From contig NZ_CP043538.1 of assembly GCF_000364445.2 (NCBI RefSeq), positions 6,341,301-6,405,300 of the forward strand: a DNA stretch of 64,000 nucleotides, in the 5' to 3' direction. A program made the position numbers and the translations under genes. The notes under the pieces are model-generated. The model was not told where the DNA came from. It worked only from the letters and a program-made list of their open reading frames with translations, and did no database searches. This DNA comes from Methylobacterium mesophilicum SR1.6/6. Lineage in GTDB: Bacteria; Pseudomonadota; Alphaproteobacteria; Rhizobiales; Beijerinckiaceae. Positions 27,008-37,676 of the stretch are shown here, piece by piece (positions within the stretch are counted from its first letter, which is position 1; each line of letters starts with the position of its first letter).

Positions 27008-28303
27008 TCACAGGTTCAGCCGGATCGCGACGGAGCGGGCGTGCCCCTCCAGGCCCTCGGACCGGCCGAGGTTTATCGCCGCCGGACCGAGCGCCCGCAA
27101 GCTCTCCGGCGTGCAGGCGAGGATCGTCGTCCGTTTCATGAAGTCGAGCACCCCGAGTCCGGAGGAGAACCGGGCCGAGCGGGCGGTGGGCAGGACGTGG
27201 TTCGGGCCGCCCACGTAGTCGCCGATCGCCTCCGGCGTGTGCGAGCCGAGGAAGATCGCCCCGGCGTTGCGCACCCTGGCGGCGAGCGCCTCCGCGTCGT
27301 CCGTCTCGATCTCCAGGTGCTCCGGGGCGAGGCGGTCGACGAGGGGCACGGCCTCGTCGAAATCCCGCACCCGCACGATGGCGCCGTAGTCGCGCCAGCT
27401 TGTCCGGGCGATCTCCTGGCGGGGGAGGGTGGTCAGCGCGCGTTCCACCGCGCCCTCGACGGCGTCGGCGAGTTCGGCGCTGTCGGTGATGAGGATCGCC
27501 TGGGCGGCGACGTCGTGCTCGGCCTGGGCCAGGAGGTCGGCGGCGATCCAGTCCGGGTTGGCATGGCCGTCGGCCAGAACCAGCACCTCGGAGGGGCCGG
27601 CGATCATGTCGATCCCGACCTGGCCGAAGACCCGCCGCTTGGCCGCCGCCACCCAGGCGTTGCCGGGTCCGACGATCTTGGCGACCGGCGCGATCGTGTC
27701 CGTGCCGTGGGCCAAGGCCGCCACCGCCTGGGCGCCGCCTACCCGGTAGACCTCGTGCACGCCGGCGAGCCGCGCGGCAGCCAGCACCAGCGGGTTCATC
27801 TGGCCGTCCGGGGTCGGCACCACCATCACGAGCCGCGGCACCCCGGCGACGCGGGCCGGGATCGCGTTCATCAGCACCGAGGACGGGTAGCTCGCCGTCC
27901 CGCCGGGGACGTAGAGGCCCACCGATTCCAGCGCCGTCCAGCGCCAGCCGGCGGTGACTCCGATTGCGTCGGTGGCCCGGTGATCCGCGGGCCGCTGGGT
28001 CCGGTGGAAGGCCTCGATCCGCTCCGCGGCGAGCCGCAGCGCCTCCAGCAGGTCCGCCGGGCAGGCCTCGACCGCCGCGGCGATCTCCGCCTCGGTGACC
28101 CGCAGCTGGGCGGCCGAGAAGCCGGCGCCGAGACGGTCGAACCGCCGCGTGTACTCGACCAGGGCGTCGTCGCCGCGGGCGACGACGTCGGCGATGATGC
28201 CGCGCACCGCCTCGTCCACGTCCTCGGCGATCTCGCGCTTCACCGTGAGCAGGCGCGCGAAATCCGCGGCGAAATTCGGGGCGCTGCTGTCGAGCCGGAC
28301 CAT
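27008..28303 (-). CDS. hisD: Histidinol dehydrogenase
   Basis: A 431-residue zinc enzyme that oxidises L-histidinol to L-histidine in two NAD+-dependent steps, the last reactions of histidine synthesis. Key regions are [22 protein letters not shown], the catalytic [11 protein letters not shown] segment with Glu/His, and [28 protein letters not shown] near the C-terminus. Length is normal for the family. It sits in the conserved block with DUF2948 upstream (gap 22 bases) and UPF0262 downstream. Other his genes are not in the window. Confidence 0.97.
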   Translation of the reverse strand: MVRLDSSAPNFAADFARLLTVKREIAEDVDEAVRGIIADVVARGDDALVEYTRRFDRLGAGFSAAQLRVTEAEIAAAVEACPADLLEALRLAAERIEAFHRTQRPADHRATDAIGVTAGWRWTALESVGLYVPGGTASYPSSVLMNAIPARVAGVPRLVMVVPTPDGQMNPLVLAAARLAGVHEVYRVGGAQAVAALAHGTDTIAPVAKIVGPGNAWVAAAKRRVFGQVGIDMIAGPSEVLVLADGHANPDWIAADLLAQAEHDVAAQAILITDSAELADAVEGAVERALTTLPRQEIARTSWRDYGAIVRVRDFDEAVPLVDRLAPEHLEIETDDAEALAARVRNAGAIFLGSHTPEAIGDYVGGPNHVLPTARSARFSSGLGVLDFMKRTTILACTPESLRALGPAAINLGRSEGLEGHARSVAIRLNL

Positions 28304-28325
28304 CGGGTAAGCCTTTCGTCTCGCG

Positions 28326-28775
28326 TCAGGCCGCCGTGCCGGCGGTCGTGTCGGGCGTGTCGATGTCGTGGCCCGGGCGGTTGGCCGATTCCCAGACGGG
28401 ACCGAGATCCTTCATCCGGACCTCGATGCACTCGACCTCCAGGCGCAGGGCCGCGCCGCCGGAGAAGACGAGATCGATGAACCCCGAGGGCGCCTCGGTC
28501 GGCTCGAACGTCAGGGCGAGCAGGCTCATGGGCGTGGTGTCGGCGGGCTTCAGCCCACGGCTCTTCACGCCGAGGACGCGCTCCACGTGCAGGCCGGCGA
28601 GGCGCCGCCGGGGCGGGACGTCCGGCGTCCAGTCGAAGCGCCGCACCGCCATGAGGAAGCGCCGCTCGCCGGCGAGGTAGGTCAGATCCTCCGGGCGCAG
28701 GATCGCGTCCTGCAGATGTGCGGAGATCACGGTCAGATCCTCGGCGTCGAGGGCGGCGAGCCTGAGCAGCTCCAT
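28326..28775 (-). CDS. DUF2948 family protein
   Basis: A 149-residue protein of DUF2948, a family found next to hisD and murA in alphaproteobacteria. Conserved stretches are ALDAEDLTVISAHLQDAILRPED, FLMAVRRFDW and ALTFEPTEAPSGFIDLVFSGGAALRLEVECIEV. The function is unknown. The start at 28775 begins the conserved domain; a longer frame reaching 29066 has no domain character and overlaps the divergent exported protein gene. Confidence 0.9.
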   Translation of the reverse strand: MELLRLAALDAEDLTVISAHLQDAILRPEDLTYLAGERRFLMAVRRFDWTPDVPPRRRLAGLHVERVLGVKSRGLKPADTTPMSLLALTFEPTEAPSGFIDLVFSGGAALRLEVECIEVRMKDLGPVWESANRPGHDIDTPDTTAGTAA

Positions 28776-28965
28776 GAAGGGGACATCCTCGGGACAATGG
28801 GACGCCGGCCAGACCCGGAGGCGCGGCTGGCGGCAGGGCGTAGGTAGCGGTGCGGCCGCACGCGGGCAACGGCTGAGGCCGGGATCGTGCTTCGGGGGAC
28901 CGGACAGGTTCGGTCCAGCCTGGCCGCGTAGCCTCCTCGGCGGGCGGTTCGTGTCGGGATCGGGG

Positions 28966-29358
28966 ATGGGCAAGCACGTCATGCGCGCGGTTCTGGCCGC
29001 GCTGGCTCTGGGATCGCCGGCCGCCGATCCCGCCGCACAGGTCGGCCCAGATGCGAGGCCCCACATCTACGGTCGGCCGGGCCCGGACCGCGAGGACTAC
29101 GCCCCGCCGCGTCACCGGCCGCCGCCTCCGGCCGGTGACGGCTACGGCTGGCGGCCACCGCCTCCGCCTCCACCGCCCGACGACGCGTTCGACCGGCCCC
29201 GCCCGCGCTGGCGCCACCGTTACGAGCGGCACCCTGTGGACGACAGCGTCTGCGTGACCGCCCGCGGCACGTGCCTGACACGCGCCGCGCCACCCGGAGC
29301 CCCCTGCGGCTGCGAGATCCCGGGCTTCGGCTACAAGCGCGGGCAGATCGAGGATTGA
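28966..29358 (+). CDS. Small exported Pro-rich, Cys-containing protein
   Basis: A 130-residue protein. The N-terminus resembles a signal peptide (MRAVLAALALGSPAADPAAQ), followed by a Pro/Arg/Asp-rich low-complexity region (about 30-80). The C-terminal part has four cysteines in VCVTARGTCLTRA, APCGCEIP and ends PGFGYKRGQIED. A Cys..CGC..PGFG.KRG ending is common in small secreted proteins of Hyphomicrobiales. It is on the plus strand between murA and DUF2948 and so splits the usual run. The function is unknown. Confidence 0.75.
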   Translation: MGKHVMRAVLAALALGSPAADPAAQVGPDARPHIYGRPGPDREDYAPPRHRPPPPAGDGYGWRPPPPPPPPDDAFDRPRPRWRHRYERHPVDDSVCVTARGTCLTRAAPPGAPCGCEIPGFGYKRGQIED

Positions 29359-29388
29359 GGAGACAGGCCGGCGCGCCGCGTCAGCGCG

Positions 29389-30678
29389 TCACGCCCGCAC
29401 GCGCTCGATCCGCGCCCCGCAGCGGCCGAGCTTGGCTTCCAGCGCCTCGAAGCCGCGGTCGAGGTGGTAGACCCGGTTGATCTGGGTCTCGCCCTCGGCG
29501 GCGAGGCCGGCGATGACCAGGGAGACGGAGGCGCGCAGGTCCGTGGCCATCACGGGGGCGCCCTTGAGCCGCTCGACGCCCTCGACGATCGCGAGGTCGC
29601 CCTCCAGGCGGATCTTGGCGCCGAGGCGGGCCAGCTCCTGCACGTGCATGAACCGGTTCTCGAAGATCGTCTCGCGGATGTGCGACTGGCCCTTGGCCAG
29701 GGTCATCAGCGCCATGAACTGCGCCTGCAGGTCGGTGGGGAAACCCGGGAACGGGTCCGTGGTCACGTCGACCGCCGCGATGCCGGCGCCGTTGCGGCGG
29801 ACCCGGATCCCGCCCTCGACCTGGCTGATCTCGGCGCCCGTGGTCGACAGGACGTCGAGGGCCGAATGCAGCAGCTCGGCGCGCGTGTCCTTCAGGACCA
29901 CGTCGCCGCCGGCCATCGCCACCGCCATCGCGTAGGTCCCGGTCTCGATCCGGTCCGGCAGCACCTCGTGGCGGGCGCCGCCGAGCCGCGCCACGCCCTC
30001 GATCTCGATATGCGGCGTGCCGGCGCCGCGGATCTTGGCGCCCATCTTGTTCAGGCACTCGGCGAGGTCGACCACCTCCGGCTCGCGGGCGGCGTTCTCG
30101 ATCACCGTGGTGCCGTAGGCCAGCGCCGCGGCCATCAGCGCCACGTGGGTGCCGCCGACCGTCACCTTGGGGAAGGCGATCTCGGCGCCGCGCAGGCCGT
30201 TCTTGGTCTTGGCGACGACGTAGCCGGCGTCGATCTCGATCTCGGCTCCGAGCCGCTCCAGCGCCATGATCAGCAGGTCCACCGGCCGGGTGCCGATGGC
30301 GCAGCCGCCGGGCAGCGAGACCTTGGCCTCGCCGAACCGGGCGAGCAGCGGCGCGATCACCCAGAAGCTCGCCCGCATGGTCGAGACCAGGTCGTAGGGC
30401 GCGGTGGTGTCGATGACGTTGGAGGCGGTCAGCCGGATCGTCTGGCCGGTCTCGGTGGTCTGCCCGGGGCGCTTGCCGACCACCATGTGGTCGACGCCGT
30501 GATTGCCAAGGATCCGCGTCAGCGCCGCGATGTCGGCCAGCCGCGGCACGTTGATCAGCTCCAGCGTCTCGCCGGTGAGCAGGCTCGCGATCATCAGCGG
30601 CAGCGCCGCGTTCTTGGCGCCTGAGATCGGGATCACGCCGTTGAGCGGCGTGCCGCCGGTGATGTGGATGCGGTCCAT
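29389..30678 (-). CDS. murA: UDP-N-acetylglucosamine 1-carboxyvinyltransferase
   Basis: A 429-residue enzyme transferring enolpyruvate from PEP to UDP-GlcNAc, the first committed step of peptidoglycan synthesis. The active-site Cys is in [11 protein letters not shown] (about 116-126), and the N-terminus has [20 protein letters not shown]. The C-terminal segment [19 protein letters not shown] is conserved. The Cys, rather than Asp, predicts fosfomycin sensitivity. The start at 30678 has GAGGA upstream; an upstream-extended frame is low-complexity. A conserved 61-residue gene lies upstream. Confidence 0.97.
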   Translation of the reverse strand: MDRIHITGGTPLNGVIPISGAKNAALPLMIASLLTGETLELINVPRLADIAALTRILGNHGVDHMVVGKRPGQTTETGQTIRLTASNVIDTTAPYDLVSTMRASFWVIAPLLARFGEAKVSLPGGCAIGTRPVDLLIMALERLGAEIEIDAGYVVAKTKNGLRGAEIAFPKVTVGGTHVALMAAALAYGTTVIENAAREPEVVDLAECLNKMGAKIRGAGTPHIEIEGVARLGGARHEVLPDRIETGTYAMAVAMAGGDVVLKDTRAELLHSALDVLSTTGAEISQVEGGIRVRRNGAGIAAVDVTTDPFPGFPTDLQAQFMALMTLAKGQSHIRETIFENRFMHVQELARLGAKIRLEGDLAIVEGVERLKGAPVMATDLRASVSLVIAGLAAEGETQINRVYHLDRGFEALEAKLGRCGARIERVRA

Positions 30679-30763
30679 GCTGGGTCCTCGGGCGACGCAC
30701 CGAGGGGATGCGCGGCCGGCCGAATTGTGCGCGGGCGCCGCGGCGCCCAGGCTTGGCCGTGGC

Positions 30764-30949
30764 CTATAGCCCGGTTTTGTCGGAATCAGGACCGCCTTCG
30801 TCGTCCCGCGCGCCGCCTTCGGGATCGGGTTCCGCATCCGCGGGCGGCCGCACCTCCGCCCGTCCCCGGTCCTGCGCCTTGCGCCGCCGCAGATTCTCCC
30901 TGAGCGCGGCCTTCAGGCGGGCCGCCCGCACGTCCTTCGCGTCCGTCAT
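30764..30949 (-). CDS. Small conserved protein upstream of murA
   Basis: A 61-residue charged protein with an amphipathic helix ([20 protein letters not shown], followed by basic RRRKAQ) and an acidic, Pro/Gly-rich tail. Short proteins of this form are often found directly upstream of murA in alphaproteobacteria. The function is unknown. A longer in-frame start at 31120 would add a Pro/Arg-rich segment unlikely to be real. Confidence 0.7.
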   Translation of the reverse strand: MTDAKDVRAARLKAALRENLRRRKAQDRGRAEVRPPADAEPDPEGGARDDEGGPDSDKTGL

Positions 30950-31274
30950 CGCGCGACCCATCGTCGCCGCAGGGCCAGGTCGGGGCTGCGGGGGACGGCA
31001 GCGGCGCTGGCGCCTGTTCGCGGTCGGAGGGGCATCGGTGACGACAGGATCTGCTGGGACGTTCGTCCGCTCGACGGCGGCGACGCTAGCGGCTTTGCGC
31101 CGCCCTCTCAACGGATGCAACGCAGCGATGCCGGAACCTTACCTTGAACCAGTTCCAGATCCGCGCGTATCTTCCGCCCCTCACGCGAAGGATTGGACCG
31201 AGGCCGGACCTCGATCGCGGGACATCGGCGCCCACCGGCGCCGCCCGCGCGGCCGAATACGCGAAGGACGCTCG
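30950..31274. other. 325-base divergent intergenic region
   Basis: This region lies between the small gene upstream of murA and hemA, both of which should be served from here. Apart from a weak promoter candidate at 31144-31173, I see no ORF or structured RNA that I can support. Confidence 0.5.
31144..31173 (+). promoter_or_regulatory. Weak candidate promoter for hemA
   Basis: TTGAAC and TATCTT are separated by 18 bases, about 100 bases before the hemA ATG. The match to a sigma-70 promoter is partial and no experimental support exists, so this is only a suggestion. Confidence 0.3.
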
Positions 31275-32570
31275 ATGACCGTCACCCGGATGCCCAGCAC
31301 GATGCTCGCCTCAGGGGGATCGACGCGCGCCGGCTCTGGATACGAGCGCTACTTCCGCGGCGCCCTGGACCAGCTGCACGGTGAGCGGCGCTACCGCGTC
31401 TTCGCCGATATCGAGCGCATCTCCGGCCGCTTTCCCACCGCCAAGTGGCGCCAGCCCGAGGGCAAGACCACCGAGATCACCGTGTGGTGCTCGAACGACT
31501 ATCTCGGCATGGGGCAGCACAAGGAAGTCGTGGCGGCCATGACCGAGACCGCCGCCCGCTGCGGCGTCGGCGCGGGCGGCACCCGCAACATCGCGGGCAA
31601 CAATTCGCCGCTGGTCGACCTTGAGCGCGAACTCGCGGACCTGCACGGCAAGGAGGCCGGGCTCGTCTTCACGTCCGGCTACGTGTCCAACCAGGCCGGC
31701 ATCTCGACCATCGCCAAGCTGATCCCGGATTGCCTGATCCTGTCGGATGCCTTCAACCACAACTCGATGATCGAGGGCGTGCGCCATTCCGGCTGCGCGA
31801 AGAAGATCTTCCGGCACAACGACCTCCAGCACCTGGAGGAGCTGCTGCGGGACGCGGGCGACCGACCCAAGCTGATCGTCTTCGAGTCCGTCTACTCGAT
31901 GGACGGCGACGTGGCGCCGATCGGCCGGATCTGCGACCTCGCCGACCGCTACGGGGCGATGACCTACCTGGACGAGGTCCACGCCGTCGGCCTCTACGGC
32001 CCGCGCGGCGGCGGCATCGCCGAGCGCGACGGGGTGATGCACCGGGTCGACGTGATCGAGGGGACGCTCGCCAAGGGTTTCGGCTGCGTCGGCGGCTACA
32101 TCACCGCTTCGGCGGCGATCTGCGATGCGGTGCGCAGCTTCGCGCCGGGCTTCATCTTCACGACGGCCCTGCCGCCCGCCGTGGCGTCGGCGGCCCGGGC
32201 CTCCGTGCGCTACCTCAAGCGTTCGAGCGTCGAGCGGGAGGCGCATCAGCGCCAGGCGGCTGCCACCAAGGCGGCGCTGACGGAGGCGGGCCTGCCGGTT
32301 CTGGAGACCGAGACCCATATCGTGCCGGTGATGGTCGGCGATGCCGAGCTGTGCAAGGCGGCGGCCGACCACCTGCTCGAGCACCACGCCATCTACATCC
32401 AGCCGATCAACTATCCGACCGTGCCCCGCGGCACCGAGCGCCTGCGGATCACGCCCTCGCCGTTCCACGACGAAGCGCACATCGCCAAGCTCGCCGCGGC
32501 CCTGGCCGAGACCTGGGAGGCGCTGGATCTGCCGCGGGCCGGGACCGTGTTCGTCGAGGCGGCGGAGTAG
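31275..32570 (+). CDS. hemA: 5-aminolevulinate synthase
   Basis: A 431-residue PLP enzyme condensing glycine and succinyl-CoA to 5-aminolevulinate, the first step of haem and bacteriochlorophyll synthesis by the C4 route. PLP-binding features are [20 protein letters not shown] and the lysine in [15 protein letters not shown]. The substrate-recognition segment [15 protein letters not shown] and the glycine-rich [10 protein letters not shown] are intact. The start at 31275 has AAGGA 7 bases upstream; the longer frame upstream is not coding in style. Confidence 0.97.
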   Translation: MTVTRMPSTMLASGGSTRAGSGYERYFRGALDQLHGERRYRVFADIERISGRFPTAKWRQPEGKTTEITVWCSNDYLGMGQHKEVVAAMTETAARCGVGAGGTRNIAGNNSPLVDLERELADLHGKEAGLVFTSGYVSNQAGISTIAKLIPDCLILSDAFNHNSMIEGVRHSGCAKKIFRHNDLQHLEELLRDAGDRPKLIVFESVYSMDGDVAPIGRICDLADRYGAMTYLDEVHAVGLYGPRGGGIAERDGVMHRVDVIEGTLAKGFGCVGGYITASAAICDAVRSFAPGFIFTTALPPAVASAARASVRYLKRSSVEREAHQRQAAATKAALTEAGLPVLETETHIVPVMVGDAELCKAAADHLLEHHAIYIQPINYPTVPRGTERLRITPSPFHDEAHIAKLAAALAETWEALDLPRAGTVFVEAAE

Positions 32571-32591
32571 GACGCACGGCGCTCCCCGCGG

Positions 32592-32617
32592 CTCTGCCCC
32601 CTCTGCGGGGCGGGCGA
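32592..32617. repeat. Short hairpin-type repeat in an intergenic region
   Basis: CTCTGCCCCCTCTGCGGGGC and following bases pair as a C/G-rich hairpin. They resemble elements at 18135-18160 and 63926-63950. It lies in the hemA/inositol-phosphatase gap. Confidence 0.35.
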
Positions 32618-32735
32618 GATTCCGGTGCCCGCGCGCCGAAGCTCGCACCCCGCCATCTCCTGTCTCCATCTCGTCTTTTCCGGCGCGTCCCTGTAACGAC
32701 GGCGCCAATCCGTCCTCGCGAAAAGTCTCGAACCG

Positions 32736-33533
32736 ATGATCTCCTCACCTCTCATGACCGTGATGGTCGACGCCGTGCGCAAGGCCGCCCGCGGCCTGCG
32801 CCGCGACTTCGGCGAGGTCGAGAACCTGCAGGTCTCGCGCAAAGGTCCGGGCGACTTCGTCTCGGCGGCCGACCGCAAGGCCGAGGAGGTGCTGCGCGAC
32901 GCCCTCATGAAGGCGCGCCCGGGCTACAGCCTCGTTCTGGAGGAGAACGGGATCATCGAGGGCACCGACAAGAGCCACACCTGGCACGTCGACCCCCTCG
33001 ACGGCACCGCTAACTTCCTGCACGGCGTGCCGCACTTCGCGGTCTCGGTCGGTCTTGAGCGCGAGGGCCAGATCGTCGCCGGCGTGATCTTCGATCCGAT
33101 CAAGGACGAGCTGTTCGTCGCCGAGCGCGGCAAGGGCGCCTACCTCAACAACCGGCGCCTGCGCGTCTCCGGCCGCCAGGACATGGCGGACGCGCTGGTG
33201 GGATACGGCACGCCCTATCTGGGCCGCGGCAGCCATCCGCGGCTCCTGCGCGAGCTCGGCGCCGTGATGGCGGTGGCCGGCGGGACCCGCCGGATGGGCT
33301 CGGCGGCCCTCGACATGGCCTACGTGGCCTGCGGGCGCCTCGATGCCTACTGGGAGCGCGATCTCCAGACCTACGACTTCGCGGCCGGCGTGATCCTAGT
33401 GCGCGAGGCGGGCGGCTTCGTGACCTCGGCGGATGGTGCGGCCGAACCCTTGGCTCCCCGCTCGGTGGCCTGCGGCAACGAGGGGCTGCACCGGGAGCTC
33501 GTCGCCATCCTCAAGAAGGTCCAGGCGGCCTGA
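32736..33533 (+). CDS. Inositol monophosphatase family protein
   Basis: A 265-residue Mg2+-dependent phosphatase of the SuhB/IMPase family. Metal-binding motif DPLDGTANFLHG is at about 89-100, and a second motif is DLQTYDFAAGVILVREAGG near 210. An acidic residue in LEENG supplies another ligand. The substrate could be inositol phosphate or a related sugar phosphate or CysQ-like nucleotide. ATG 32736 is the first in-frame start. It lies downstream of hemA by 165 bases. Confidence 0.92.
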   Translation: MISSPLMTVMVDAVRKAARGLRRDFGEVENLQVSRKGPGDFVSAADRKAEEVLRDALMKARPGYSLVLEENGIIEGTDKSHTWHVDPLDGTANFLHGVPHFAVSVGLEREGQIVAGVIFDPIKDELFVAERGKGAYLNNRRLRVSGRQDMADALVGYGTPYLGRGSHPRLLRELGAVMAVAGGTRRMGSAALDMAYVACGRLDAYWERDLQTYDFAAGVILVREAGGFVTSADGAAEPLAPRSVACGNEGLHRELVAILKKVQAA

Positions 33534-33603
33534 GCCGCCGCGAACTGGTCAGTCCACCGGGCTTCTGCTTTAAGCCCGCGGTTCTCCACGGAAGGCCGAA
33601 CGC

Positions 33604-34149
33604 ATGGAAGCCCGCCGCCACGTCGCGCTGAAGGAGTCGATTCGTTCGATTCCCGACTACCCGAAGCCCGGGATCATCTTCCGCGACATCACCACCCTGC
33701 TCAGCGACCCGCGGGCGTTCCGGCGGGCGGTGGACGCGCTGGTGCACCCGTACGCCGGCGGGCAGATCCACCAGGTCGCCGGCATCGAGGCCCGGGGCTT
33801 CATCCTGGGCGGGGCCATCGCCCACCAGCTCTCCTGCGGATTCGTGCCGATCCGCAAGAAGGGCAAGCTCCCCCACACGACCGTCTCAATGGCCTACGCC
33901 CTGGAATACGGCACCGACGAGATCGAGATCCACGTCGACGCCGTGAAGCCGGGCGACCGCGTGTTGCTGGTCGACGACCTGATCGCCACGGGTGGCACCG
34001 CCACCGCGGCCGTGAACCTGCTCCAGAAGATCGGCGCCGAGATCGTGGCAGCCTGCTTCGTCATCGACCTGCCCGAGATCGGTGGCGCGCAGCGCCTGCG
34101 CGACATGGGCGTCGAGGTGCGCGCGCTGATGCAGTTCGAGGGGCATTAA
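33604..34149 (+). CDS. apt: Adenine phosphoribosyltransferase
   Basis: A 181-residue purine-salvage enzyme combining adenine with PRPP to AMP. The N-terminus [19 protein letters not shown] is typical, and the PRPP loop is [17 protein letters not shown] (about 120-136). Length is close to the family norm. It is followed by the rpmH promoter region and is not linked to the adenosine kinase gene in the first part of the window. Confidence 0.97.
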   Translation: MEARRHVALKESIRSIPDYPKPGIIFRDITTLLSDPRAFRRAVDALVHPYAGGQIHQVAGIEARGFILGGAIAHQLSCGFVPIRKKGKLPHTTVSMAYALEYGTDEIEIHVDAVKPGDRVLLVDDLIATGGTATAAVNLLQKIGAEIVAACFVIDLPEIGGAQRLRDMGVEVRALMQFEGH

Positions 34150-34162
34150 GATCCACAAAACG

Positions 34163-34191
34163 TTGACTTCACGCGACCCATCCGCCATAAG
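34163..34191 (+). promoter_or_regulatory. Candidate sigma-70 promoter for rpmH operon
   Basis: TTGACT and CATAAG are separated by 17 bases, 127 bases before the rpmH start. The spacing and -35 match are good. The leader then carries AAGGTCG (34258 on) pairing with CGACCTT near 34296, which could form a structured leader, but its role is not known. Confidence 0.6.
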
Positions 34192-34317
34192 CCCGCCACT
34201 CGCGACGTGGCGCCCCGCATGGGCGCCCTTCGTGTTTGCAGACAACCAGGACGCGTGAAGGTCGGGTGCAGCATCAGCTGCCCGCGAGCGCGCCTCGACC
34301 TTTGAAGGCTCTGAGCC

Positions 34318-34452
34318 ATGAAGAGAACCTACCAGCCGAGCAAGCTCGTCCGTAAGCGCCGTCACGGCTTCCGTGCGCGCATGGCCACCGCCGGCGGCCG
34401 CAAGGTCATCGCGCGCCGTCGCGCCCACGGCCGCAAGAAGCTGTCGGCCTGA
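34318..34452 (+). CDS. rpmH: 50S ribosomal protein L34
   Basis: A 44-residue basic ribosomal protein with the characteristic [19 protein letters not shown] start and [12 protein letters not shown] end. It is first in the conserved rpmH-rnpA-yidC-engB run. It was found by reading the sequence, as it is too short for a long-ORF scan. Confidence 0.98.
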   Translation: MKRTYQPSKLVRKRRHGFRARMATAGGRKVIARRRAHGRKKLSA

Positions 34453-34531
34453 GGCCGGATCCTCTCGGGCGCGGACGCCCTCGCGCATCCGCGCCGCGAG
34501 GCAAGTGGTATCGGCCGGGATCGAACCATCG

Positions 34532-35146
34532 ATGGCGACGATCGAGCGGCTTAAGAAACGACCGGACTTCCTGGCGGCAGCCGAGGGGCGTCGCTTCCAC
34601 ACCGAGCGGATGAGCGCCCAGGGGCGTCTCCGGACGACGGACGGACAGCCCGGCCTCCGGCTCGGCTTCACCATCACGAAGCGCGTCGGCCACGCGACAG
34701 AGCGCAACCGCATCCGCCGCCGCCTGCGCGCCGCCGTGACCCTGGTCGCGGCCGATCTGCCGGGCGACCTCGCGAGCCTGTCGGCCGACATCGTGCTGAT
34801 CGCCCGCCGCCCTGCGCTGGAGGCCCCCTTCGAAGCCCTCGCCGAGGATCTGCGCCGCGCATTGCCCGCGGTGACGCGCCCGGCCGCGCCCCGGCCTCCC
34901 GGCCAGGGCCGCGGCAAGCGGTCCTCCGGGGAGCGATCTTCAAGCAAGTTTGGCGACCGGCCATCCAAGACCACACCTCTCCCGCACGAGGCGGGCCAGC
35001 CCGTGCCGTCCGGCCAAGCCGACATCGGCGCGTCGTACGGGCGCGGCAGAGGTCCTCGAATCACAGGCGCGCGCAGGTCCGACGAGACCGGCGCCCGCCC
35101 TGACGTCACTCCGAACGCGCGCGGCGGTGTCCCTGATGGGCAATGA
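34532..35146 (+). CDS. rnpA: Ribonuclease P protein component (long C-terminal extension)
   Basis: A 204-residue RNase P protein, which assists tRNA 5'-end processing by the RNA subunit. The RNR core is visible: [38 protein letters not shown] and [13 protein letters not shown]. The usual length is about 110-135; here about 75 extra residues, rich in Pro, Arg, Gly and Ser, follow the core and reach 11 bases into yidC. The ATG at 34532 is the only plausible start. The extra tail may be disordered and RNA-binding. Confidence 0.94.
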   Translation: MATIERLKKRPDFLAAAEGRRFHTERMSAQGRLRTTDGQPGLRLGFTITKRVGHATERNRIRRRLRAAVTLVAADLPGDLASLSADIVLIARRPALEAPFEALAEDLRRALPAVTRPAAPRPPGQGRGKRSSGERSSSKFGDRPSKTTPLPHEAGQPVPSGQADIGASYGRGRGPRITGARRSDETGARPDVTPNARGGVPDGQ

Positions 35147-36995
35147 CAAGACGAACATGTTCGTGGCCATCGGCCTGTCGCTGCTGGTGCTCCTCGGCTG
35201 GCAGTACTTCGTGGCCGGCCCGCGCATGGAGCAGCAGCGCCAGATCGAGGCGCAGAACAAGGCCGCGCAGCAACAGCAGCAGCCCCCGGGCGTGACGCCG
35301 GACGGCGTGCCCTCGCCGTCCCCGAAGGAAGGCGGCCCGGCCGCGCCCGCGCCCGGCACGCTGCCGACCGCGCAGGGCGGCCCGGTCTCCCGCGAGGCGG
35401 CGCTCGCCCGCTCGCCGCGCATCCGGATCGAGACCCCGGCCCTCTCGGGTTCGATCGCCCTCAAGGGCGGCCGCGTCGACGACGTCTCCCTCAAGAACTA
35501 CCACGAGACCATCGACCCCAAGAGCCCCGAGATCGTGCTGTTCTCGCCGGCCGGGACCGAGACGCCCTACTACGCCGAGTTCGGCTGGGTCGGTGCCGAT
35601 GCCGGGCCGCTGCCTAACAACGACACCCTCTGGACCAGCGACGGCAAGACGCTCTCGCCGGGCATGCCCGTGACCCTGACCTGGGACAACGGCGCCGGCC
35701 TGGTCTTCAAGCGGATCATCGCGGTCGACGACAAGTTCATGTTCACGATCCGCGACGAGGTCGAGAACAAGGGCTCGGGGGCGATCACGCTCTACCCGTA
35801 CAGCCTCGTCTCCCGCTGGGGTAAGCCGCATACCCAGGGCTACTACGTGCTCCACGAGGGCATGATCGGCTACCTCGGCAACGACGGTCTCCAGGAATTC
35901 ACCTACGACAAGCTCGCCAAGGAGGGCGCCTACGGCGGCGCCAACACCAAGGGCAAGGCCTGGACCGGCGTGACCGGCGGCTTCGTGGGCATCACCGACA
36001 AATACTGGGCCGCCGCCGCGATCCCCGATCAGGCGACGCCCTACACCGGCGCCTTCACGGACCGGACCGACGGCAGCACCAACGTCTACCAGGCCAGCGT
36101 GCGCGGCGACGCCGTGAACCTCGCGGGCGGCGCCTCGGCCACGGCCACCCAGCGCCTGTTCGCGGGCGCCAAGGAAGTCAACCTGATCAACAACTACGAG
36201 AAGGACCTCGGCATCAAGCACTTCGATCTGATGATCGACTGGGGCTGGTTCTTCTTCATCACCAAGCCGATGTTCCGGGCGCTGGACTTCTTCTACCACC
36301 TGTTCGGCAATTTCGGCGTCTCGATCCTTGTGGTGACCTTCTGCCTGAAGCTGCTGTTCCTGCCGATCGCCAACCGGTCGTACGTCTCCATGGCCAAGAT
36401 GAAGGCCGTGCAGCCCGAGATGGCCGCCATCCGCGAGCGGTACAAGGACGACCGCATGAAGCAGCAGCAGGCCACGATGGAGCTGTACAAGAAGGAGAAG
36501 ATCAACCCGGTCGCCGGCTGCTGGCCGGTGCTGATCCAGATCCCGGTCTTCTTCGCGCTCTACAAGGTGCTGTTCATCACCATCGAGATGCGCCACGCGC
36601 CGTTCTTCGGCTGGATCCACGACCTCGCGGCCCCGGATCCGACGAGCATCGTGAACCTGTTCGGCCTGCTGCCCTTTACGGCGCCCGACTTCGTCCACCT
36701 GGGCGTCTGGCCGCTGATCATGGGCGTGACCATGTTCGTGCAGATGAAGATGAACCCCGCGCCGCCGGACCCGGTGCAGGCGCAGATCTTCACCTTCATG
36801 CCGATCGTGTTCACCTTCATGCTGGGCTCGTTCCCCGCCGGCCTCGTGATCTACTGGGCCTGGAACAACACCCTCTCGGTGATCCAGCAGTACATCATCA
36901 TGCGCCGCAACGGCGTGAAGGTGGAGCTGTGGGACAACCTGCGATCGACGTTCCGGCGCGGCAACGGCACCAAAGCGGCCGCGACCAAGAGCTGA
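35136..36995 (+). CDS. yidC: Membrane protein insertase YidC
   Basis: A 619-residue insertase of the YidC/Oxa1/Alb3 family, working alone or with SecYEG in the inner membrane. TM1 is at about 5-25, followed by a Gln/Pro/Gly-rich linker and a periplasmic domain (about 80-360). The conserved insertase core follows ([29 protein letters not shown] to the last TM near 590), with the hydrophilic-groove Arg presumably in the TM2 region. The C-terminus is basic. The ATG at 35136 overlaps the rnpA end. Confidence 0.97.
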   Translation: MGNDKTNMFVAIGLSLLVLLGWQYFVAGPRMEQQRQIEAQNKAAQQQQQPPGVTPDGVPSPSPKEGGPAAPAPGTLPTAQGGPVSREAALARSPRIRIETPALSGSIALKGGRVDDVSLKNYHETIDPKSPEIVLFSPAGTETPYYAEFGWVGADAGPLPNNDTLWTSDGKTLSPGMPVTLTWDNGAGLVFKRIIAVDDKFMFTIRDEVENKGSGAITLYPYSLVSRWGKPHTQGYYVLHEGMIGYLGNDGLQEFTYDKLAKEGAYGGANTKGKAWTGVTGGFVGITDKYWAAAAIPDQATPYTGAFTDRTDGSTNVYQASVRGDAVNLAGGASATATQRLFAGAKEVNLINNYEKDLGIKHFDLMIDWGWFFFITKPMFRALDFFYHLFGNFGVSILVVTFCLKLLFLPIANRSYVSMAKMKAVQPEMAAIRERYKDDRMKQQQATMELYKKEKINPVAGCWPVLIQIPVFFALYKVLFITIEMRHAPFFGWIHDLAAPDPTSIVNLFGLLPFTAPDFVHLGVWPLIMGVTMFVQMKMNPAPPDPVQAQIFTFMPIVFTFMLGSFPAGLVIYWAWNNTLSVIQQYIIMRRNGVKVELWDNLRSTFRRGNGTKAAATKS

Positions 36996-37022
36996 CGGGC
37001 AAAGGCTGACGGGCAAGATGCC

Positions 37023-37676
37023 GTGACCGAGATCAACGACGACGCGGCCGACCTCACCGAGGCCGGCCGCCGTCTCTTTGCCGGCGCCGCCGACTTCTAC
37101 GCGGCCGCCCAGACCCTCGACCGGCTGCCGCCCATGGAGGGCGTCGAGATCGCCTTCGCGGGCCGCTCGAACGTTGGCAAGTCGAGCCTGATCAACGCGC
37201 TGACCGGACGGAACACCCTGGCGCGGACCTCGCATACGCCGGGGCGGACGCAGCAGCTCAACTTCTTCCGGATCGGCGAGCGCCTGTCGCTGGTGGACAT
37301 GCCGGGCTACGGCTACGCGGCGGTGGAGAAGGCCAAGGTCGAAGCCTGGACCCGGCTGATCCATTCCTACCTCAAGGGCCGCGCCAGCCTCGCCCGGGTG
37401 TTCATGCTCATCGACGCCCGACACGGCTTCAAGTCGATCGACACCGACGTGCTGGACGGCCTCGACAAGGCGGCGGTGAGCTATCAGATCGTGCTGACCA
37501 AGGGCGACTCCCTGAAGAAGAGCGAGGTCGCGGGTCGGATCGCCGGGATCGAGGCGGGCCTCGCCAAGCGCCCGGCCGCCTATCCGCAGGTGATCCTCAC
37601 TTCGAGCCGGGACGATTCCGGCGTGCCGGAACTGCGGGCGGCGATCGCGAAGCTCCTGGCGGAGCGCGGCGCGTGA
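37023..37676 (+). CDS. engB: Ribosome biogenesis GTPase YihA/EngB
   Basis: A 217-residue TrmE-Era-EngA-EngB-Septin-like GTPase needed for large-subunit assembly. Motifs are G1 [11 protein letters not shown] (about 45-55), G2 HTPGRTQ, G3 DMPGYGYA and G4 LTKGD. The start is GTG at 37023, 27 bases after yidC; an ATG at 37019 is out of frame and stopped at once. It is coupled to the downstream gene by a 4-base overlap. Confidence 0.97.
   Translation: MTEINDDAADLTEAGRRLFAGAADFYAAAQTLDRLPPMEGVEIAFAGRSNVGKSSLINALTGRNTLARTSHTPGRTQQLNFFRIGERLSLVDMPGYGYAAVEKAKVEAWTRLIHSYLKGRASLARVFMLIDARHGFKSIDTDVLDGLDKAAVSYQIVLTKGDSLKKSEVAGRIAGIEAGLAKRPAAYPQVILTSSRDDSGVPELRAAIAKLLAERGA

Noticed and set aside
34255..34305. 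Possible regulatory RNA in the rpmH leader
   Set aside because: Pairing AAGGTCG/CGACCTT exists but no known leader family or conserved structure can be shown by eye.
34373..34531. Start of rnpA in the rpmH-overlapping upstream frame
   Set aside because: It would read out of frame through rpmH; the RNase P core begins at ATG 34532.
35106..37424. Long antisense ORF opposite yidC/engB (772 residues)
   Set aside because: It spans two well-identified genes on the other strand and has repetitive charged composition typical of shadows.
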